This document shows positions 23,295 through 26,735 of a stretch of 26,735 bases of DNA, in pieces. This DNA comes from JAGXOF01 sp046545575. GTDB lineage: Bacteria; Chloroflexota; Dehalococcoidia; SZUA-161; SpSt-899. Where the stretch lies: positions 1-26,735 of the forward strand of contig JBKGZM010000024.1 in assembly GCA_046545575.1 (NCBI GenBank). The letters are read 5' to 3'. How positions within the stretch are numbered: the stretch's first letter is position 1; each line of letters begins with the position of its first letter. The translations under genes were made by a program, and so were the position numbers. The notes beneath the pieces were generated by a model that ran no database searches, was not told the origin of the DNA, and worked only from the letters and a program-made list of their open reading frames with translations.

Positions 23295-25748
23295 TTACGC
23301 TTTTCCCAGTGCCTTAAGAACCTTGTCCGGGGTAACGGGGAAGCCATCCACCCATTTGCCGATAGCATTGTAGACAGCGGGCCCAATAAGCGCGGGAACT
23401 ACGGTGGCTACATCCTCACCGATACCAACAACCCCGTAGGGACCGTAGCCCATCCCCGTCTCCACGAGGATAGTATCTATAGGGCCAATGTCGAGCATCG
23501 TCGGGATTTTGTAGTTGAGGAGATTGCCATTGAGCATGACGCCCGTATTCGGATCATACACGACCTCCTCGCTCCGCCCCCTGCCCACACCCATATAGGT
23601 TCCACCATACTGCTGGCCTTCGCAACCATCCCAATTTATCACCTTCCCGACATCGTTAACGTTAACTATCCTCGTTACCTCAACTTCCCCTGTTTCATCA
23701 TCCACCTCAACTTCCATGAAATGCGCCTGCCTGCACAGACGGAGGCGCGCGTCCTGATAAGAGCCAACTTGAACCTGCCACGCATGTGCGAACAAAGGCT
23801 CCCTGAAAGGATAGCCAGCAGGCTCCTTGCCAGGGGCCATCGTCAGTGGTTCTCCTACCGGTGAAGACAGCGGGCCCATAGCACCAGAGGGTTTCACAAA
23901 TTCCGCCAATGTCATTCTGTTCGACGGATTCGCCTTCTCATAGATTACGCTGTCTTTGATGTCCAGATCCTCAGGCTGCTTACCTGGGAAAGCAGGAGGA
24001 AAGCTACCCAGTTGTGACGTTCCCGTAGGATTCACGGCCGATTCAAGAATCTGTTGTTTCAAAAGCCTTGCGGCATTCCTGATCGCATACCCATTCACGG
24101 ACATGTCGGTCGAGGTATCCGGTGTCATCGTAAAGAAACCAGCATCTATATGCGGCCTGTAATAAACATCCTCAATGCGCATACCCAGTTCATCGGCAGC
24201 GATCTGGCAGTATGCTGTCTCTGCGTTAACCCCGATATCGGCCCGGCACCCGTAAATGGTGGCAGTTCCATCATTGCGTTCGATACGGATAGCCATCTCA
24301 CTCGTGCCCGCCGAATCATCCCACTCATGCGTCCAGGTGAAGCCCAACCCATGCAGTTTCCCATTTGGAAGCCTCTTCGTTCCCGGGGCATGCCACTTCT
24401 CGTCCCATCCTATTGTCGCTTTCCCTTTCTCTATGCACTCCTTCAGGCTATCACGCTCCTGGAATCCCAATTCCTTCTTCTTCTCACTAAGCCATGCCAT
24501 GTCATGGCCTTCAGCGCCATCGTTTTTAAGCGCAACCTCCGTCGGGTCAAGTCCAAGCTCACCCGCTACCTGGTTAAACACCATCGTGAAGCTATGGCAA
24601 TTCGCATTCTGCTCGCAGCGTACCGCGGTCGTTGGCCCCTTGTTCACCTGCACCGCGTAAGTCCTCCCATATATATGGGGAACTTTCGTATTCTCTATGA
24701 AATGCTTGACAACCCCGAACGCCGGCAGTCCCAGGTTCGCCATCACAGCTCTCCCCTGCACCGCCGTAATGGTTCCATCCAATTTGGCTCCTACCTTGAA
24801 GTAATAGACCCCCAGATCCATCTCACCACCGTAAAAGTCCTCCCTTCTGTTAAATACCCACTTGACAGGCCTGCCCGTTCTCCTGGCCGCAACAGCAGCA
24901 CAATAGTGTCCTCCCATGTTCCAGGGCATCTGGGTCCACCCACCAAAGCTCGCACCCTGATAGAGACAGTGCATCTGGATTTGATTCATGGGCACGCCGC
25001 CAAACCAACCAGATACGGCACGCTTGCTTATATGCGGTCGCTGCTGCTTGACCCACACTTCAGGGTATTCTCCATTCCATCTGAACACACCGCAAGGGGG
25101 CTCCGGTCCTGCCCACGTATTAAGGCCTTGCCTGAATTTAAACTCGATTATCTTATCAGCCTCTGCAAAGCCTTTCTCGACATTCCCGTGCTCTTGTACA
25201 GGTTCATCATACAGATTCCCGTTAGGGAACGACTCCGGGTTTGCCAGCGGAGCACCTGGCTGCAATGCCTCCTCTTCATCCAGGACAAAGGGACGTTCCT
25301 CCCACTCCACCTGTATCATCCTCAAGGCCCGTTCAGCTATTTCCTCACTGTCAGCAACCACGGCAGCCCCGACCTCTTCCCCCTGAAAGTGAGCCACTCC
25401 TGGAATAACCGGCACCGACGACATTTCATGTCCACCGAGATCAGCTGCTGATGGCAGCTCCGGATCATCATAGCGCAGTACAGCTCTTACACCAGACATT
25501 GCCTCGGCTTCGCTTGTGTCCATGCTCTTTATCTCCGCATGAGAGTATGGCGACGTAAGAAAGCGCAAGTATAGCATTCCGGGCAATTGTAGATCCATCG
25601 TATATTCCGCATGCCCGGTTGCCTTCTCATACCCATCTATCCGGCGAACACCGCGCTTTCCTATGCTGTCATATTCCTGCAAAGGATACTTATCGGCCCT
25701 TAAGTTGTCAAATTGTTCCCTTATTTTCGCCATCTCATCGCTGGTCAT
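23295..25748 (-). CDS. Molybdenum-hydroxylase large (molybdopterin-binding) subunit
   Basis: An 817-residue catalytic subunit of the xanthine dehydrogenase family. The ald_xan_dh_C domain is at residues ~35-155 (RRIDGYEKATGHAEYTMD; VGAAVVADS). Two Mo-cofactor-binding domains follow, and the base Glu is in GIGE (775-778). The length is normal. Three spots differ from classical members: FGGW (268-271) for FGGK, AVRCEQNANC (375-384) for the RGxGxP region, and ADIGVNAET (503-511) where GQG usually stands. This suggests a distinct subclass and substrate. ATG 25748 follows GGAGGTGAG inside the 3' end of the 2Fe-2S gene. Substrates in related enzymes are purines, aldehydes, N-heterocycles or aromatic acyl-CoA; none is proven here. 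Confidence 0.9.
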   Translation of the reverse strand: MTSDEMAKIREQFDNLRADKYPLQEYDSIGKRGVRRIDGYEKATGHAEYTMDLQLPGMLYLRFLTSPYSHAEIKSMDTSEAEAMSGVRAVLRYDDPELPSAADLGGHEMSSVPVIPGVAHFQGEEVGAAVVADSEEIAERALRMIQVEWEERPFVLDEEEALQPGAPLANPESFPNGNLYDEPVQEHGNVEKGFAEADKIIEFKFRQGLNTWAGPEPPCGVFRWNGEYPEVWVKQQRPHISKRAVSGWFGGVPMNQIQMHCLYQGASFGGWTQMPWNMGGHYCAAVAARRTGRPVKWVFNRREDFYGGEMDLGVYYFKVGAKLDGTITAVQGRAVMANLGLPAFGVVKHFIENTKVPHIYGRTYAVQVNKGPTTAVRCEQNANCHSFTMVFNQVAGELGLDPTEVALKNDGAEGHDMAWLSEKKKELGFQERDSLKECIEKGKATIGWDEKWHAPGTKRLPNGKLHGLGFTWTHEWDDSAGTSEMAIRIERNDGTATIYGCRADIGVNAETAYCQIAADELGMRIEDVYYRPHIDAGFFTMTPDTSTDMSVNGYAIRNAARLLKQQILESAVNPTGTSQLGSFPPAFPGKQPEDLDIKDSVIYEKANPSNRMTLAEFVKPSGAMGPLSSPVGEPLTMAPGKEPAGYPFREPLFAHAWQVQVGSYQDARLRLCRQAHFMEVEVDDETGEVEVTRIVNVNDVGKVINWDGCEGQQYGGTYMGVGRGRSEEVVYDPNTGVMLNGNLLNYKIPTMLDIGPIDTILVETGMGYGPYGVVGIGEDVATVVPALIGPAVYNAIGKWVDGFPVTPDKVLKALGKA

Positions 25749-25750
25749 GT

Positions 25751-26251
25751 TTACTCACCTCCATGCAGCTTGCTGGCCGCTTCCATCACCGCCTTGATGT
25801 GCTGTGGATATGTCCCGCATCTGCACAAATTTCCCGCAAGCGCTTCCTTTATTTCCTCCTCTGTGGGGTGAGAATTCCTGTCCAGCAGGGCTTTTGCAGT
25901 CACGATGAAGCCGGGAGTGCAGTAGCCGCACTGCATGCAGCTATACGTGACATACGCTTCGATAAGGGGATGATTCGCCCTCGCGATCCCCTCCACTGTC
26001 TCTATGGATTTGCCATCACATTCGGCTGCGAGGGCCATACAGGACAGGATCGGCCTGCCTTCCATAATTACAGTGCAGGCACCACATGCCCCCTCATCAC
26101 AAAACTTCTTCACACTTGTCAGCCCCAGTTGATCGTGGAGCACGTACTGCAGAGTCCAGCTCGGACGGACCATCACCTCATGAGGTTCACCATTTACTAC
26201 AAGATGTATCGCGACTTTAGAATCTGCCACTTTCTCAACTGCGTGAGCCAT
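25751..26251 (-). CDS. Molybdenum-hydroxylase small [2Fe-2S] subunit
   Basis: A 166-residue subunit with two [2Fe-2S] clusters that moves electrons between the Mo site and the FAD subunit. The plant-type cluster uses C51, C56, C59 and C71 (CDEGACGACT). The second uses C108, C111, C143 and C145 (QCGYCTPG; CRCGTY). An 11-residue N-terminal addition precedes the usual strand. The ATG at 26251 follows GGAGAGC. Two bases separate its stop from the large-subunit ATG, and the ribosome site of that gene lies within it. Confidence 0.93.
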   Translation of the reverse strand: MAHAVEKVADSKVAIHLVVNGEPHEVMVRPSWTLQYVLHDQLGLTSVKKFCDEGACGACTVIMEGRPILSCMALAAECDGKSIETVEGIARANHPLIEAYVTYSCMQCGYCTPGFIVTAKALLDRNSHPTEEEIKEALAGNLCRCGTYPQHIKAVMEAASKLHGGE

Positions 26252-26301
26252 GCTTCTATGCTCTCCTTTCCAGTCCGAAATAAACTACTGTCGACTATCA
26301 A

Positions 26302-26307
26302 ATTATA
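26302..26307 (-). promoter_or_regulatory. Possible -10 element before the Mo-hydroxylase genes
   Basis: A perfect TATAAT reads on the minus strand (26307-26302) in the 67-bp gap between the SDR gene and the 2Fe-2S gene. No good -35 box stands 16-18 nt upstream and no extended -10 TG is present. It may be a weak or activator-dependent promoter, or chance; the SDR and Mo genes could equally be one transcript. Confidence 0.3.
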
Positions 26308-26318
26308 CCTCGTGAGCG

Positions 26319-26735
26319 TCACTGGGCTATGTAGCCTCCATCTATAATCAGTTCACTGCCTGTAACGAACTTCGATTCATCAGATGCAAGGTAGAGGATA
26401 CCGAAAGCGATATCATCCGGCTCTCCAAAATGGCCTATTGGGAGACGGCCAATGATGCTTTCCTTGAAAGACTCAACACCATCGGGATAGGTCTTTGATA
26501 CAGAGTCAAGCATCGGAGTCCAAACGAAGGCCGGGTGAACGGAGTTTACCCTGATTTTATCCTTCGCGTAGAACATGGCATCGGTCTTGGCCATCAACCG
26601 CACAGCGCCCTTGGAAGCATGATACGGAGGGCTATCCGCGGCACCTACAATACCATAGTTAGACGACAGGTCGATGATGCTTCCTCCACCTCCCTCCTTC
26701 ATATAAGGAATCACATGTTTGGTACACAGGAAGAC
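26319..26735 (-). CDS. Short-chain dehydrogenase/reductase (N-terminus beyond the window)
   Basis: The C-terminal 138 residues of a classical SDR; the frame is open to the right edge, and its N-terminal nucleotide-binding motif lies outside. The active-site Ser is in IIDLSSNYG, and the YxxxK pair is in PYHASKGAV. NSVHPAFVWTPM is the usual post-active-site segment, followed by GEPDDIAFGILYLASDESKFVTG and the C-terminal IDGGY. The GTG at 26714 is internal (VFLCTKHVIPYM continues upstream), so it is not the start. It lies 67 bp before the Mo-hydroxylase small subunit in the same direction, suggesting a shared catabolic pathway. Confidence 0.9.
   Translation of the reverse strand, partial: VFLCTKHVIPYMKEGGGGSIIDLSSNYGIVGAADSPPYHASKGAVRLMAKTDAMFYAKDKIRVNSVHPAFVWTPMLDSVSKTYPDGVESFKESIIGRLPIGHFGEPDDIAFGILYLASDESKFVTGSELIIDGGYIAQ

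Noticed and set aside
24054..25451. A 465-codon open frame on the plus strand opposite the molybdopterin gene
   Set aside because: It is the antisense shadow of a gene with clear family motifs; its translation has no recognisable domain and no ribosome site.
25619..26347. A 242-codon plus-strand frame across the 2Fe-2S gene and its flanks
   Set aside because: It covers three real minus-strand gene ends and has no family features; the cysteine motifs are on the other strand.

Overview
The window looks like a piece of an anaerobic bacterial chromosome, probably from a metagenome or an uncultured lineage. It carries a complete four-subunit 2-oxoacid:ferredoxin oxidoreductase, many iron-sulfur proteins, a molybdenum hydroxylase and a Liv-type ABC importer. 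A lipoprotein solute-binding protein with a Ser/Thr/Pro/Glu-rich linker, DUF1614 and DUF169 proteins, and a tRNA without encoded CCA would fit a Dehalococcoidia-like Chloroflexota. Desulfobacterota is a real alternative. The taxonomy is an inference from gene content, not a result.

Layout. (1) 1-2000 is a decayed zone: an IS110-type transposase fragment, a short hairpin, and one MFS transporter gene broken by an internal deletion, two nonsense codons and a 1-nt frameshift. (2) 2048-9722 holds housekeeping or transport genes: a P2-type cation ATPase, a convergent HAD hydrolase with a good promoter, an MFS exporter, a TldD-type metalloprotease, a DUF1614 membrane protein and a SpoIIM/DUF95-like membrane protein. 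(3) 9773-13708 has a tRNA-Arg(CCG) with its promoter, then a tight operon for the gamma, delta, alpha and beta subunits of a pyruvate/2-oxoacid oxidoreductase. This operon ends with a HoxU/NuoG-like iron-sulfur protein and a strong hairpin terminator. (4) 13737-18670 (minus strand) is a complete branched-chain-amino-acid-type ABC importer: binding protein, two permeases and two ATPases. A 39-bp near-perfect palindrome lies between the binding-protein gene and the permeases. (5) 18818-26735 (minus strand) holds a DUF169 gene behind its own promoter and a terminator-like leader. Upstream of it lies a probable catabolic operon: SDR dehydrogenase (cut by the window edge), 2Fe-2S subunit, molybdopterin subunit, FAD subunit and zinc alcohol dehydrogenase.

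The most unusual object is the FAD subunit of the molybdenum hydroxylase (20917-23283, 788 aa). A whole GltD/NfnB-like NAD(P)H-flavin oxidoreductase of about 465 residues sits inside the FAD-binding subunit. The insertion falls between the third and fourth cysteines of a 4-hydroxybenzoyl-CoA-reductase-type [4Fe-4S] motif. This would wire the Mo enzyme directly to a pyridine-nucleotide module in one polypeptide. The molybdopterin subunit beside it also lacks several motifs of classical xanthine dehydrogenases.

A working picture, by inference: the ABC importer brings in a carboxylic or amino-acid-like substrate; the SDR, the Zn-dehydrogenase and the Mo hydroxylase oxidise or reduce it; and the 2-oxoacid oxidoreductase feeds electrons to ferredoxin. 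The substrate cannot be read from the sequence.
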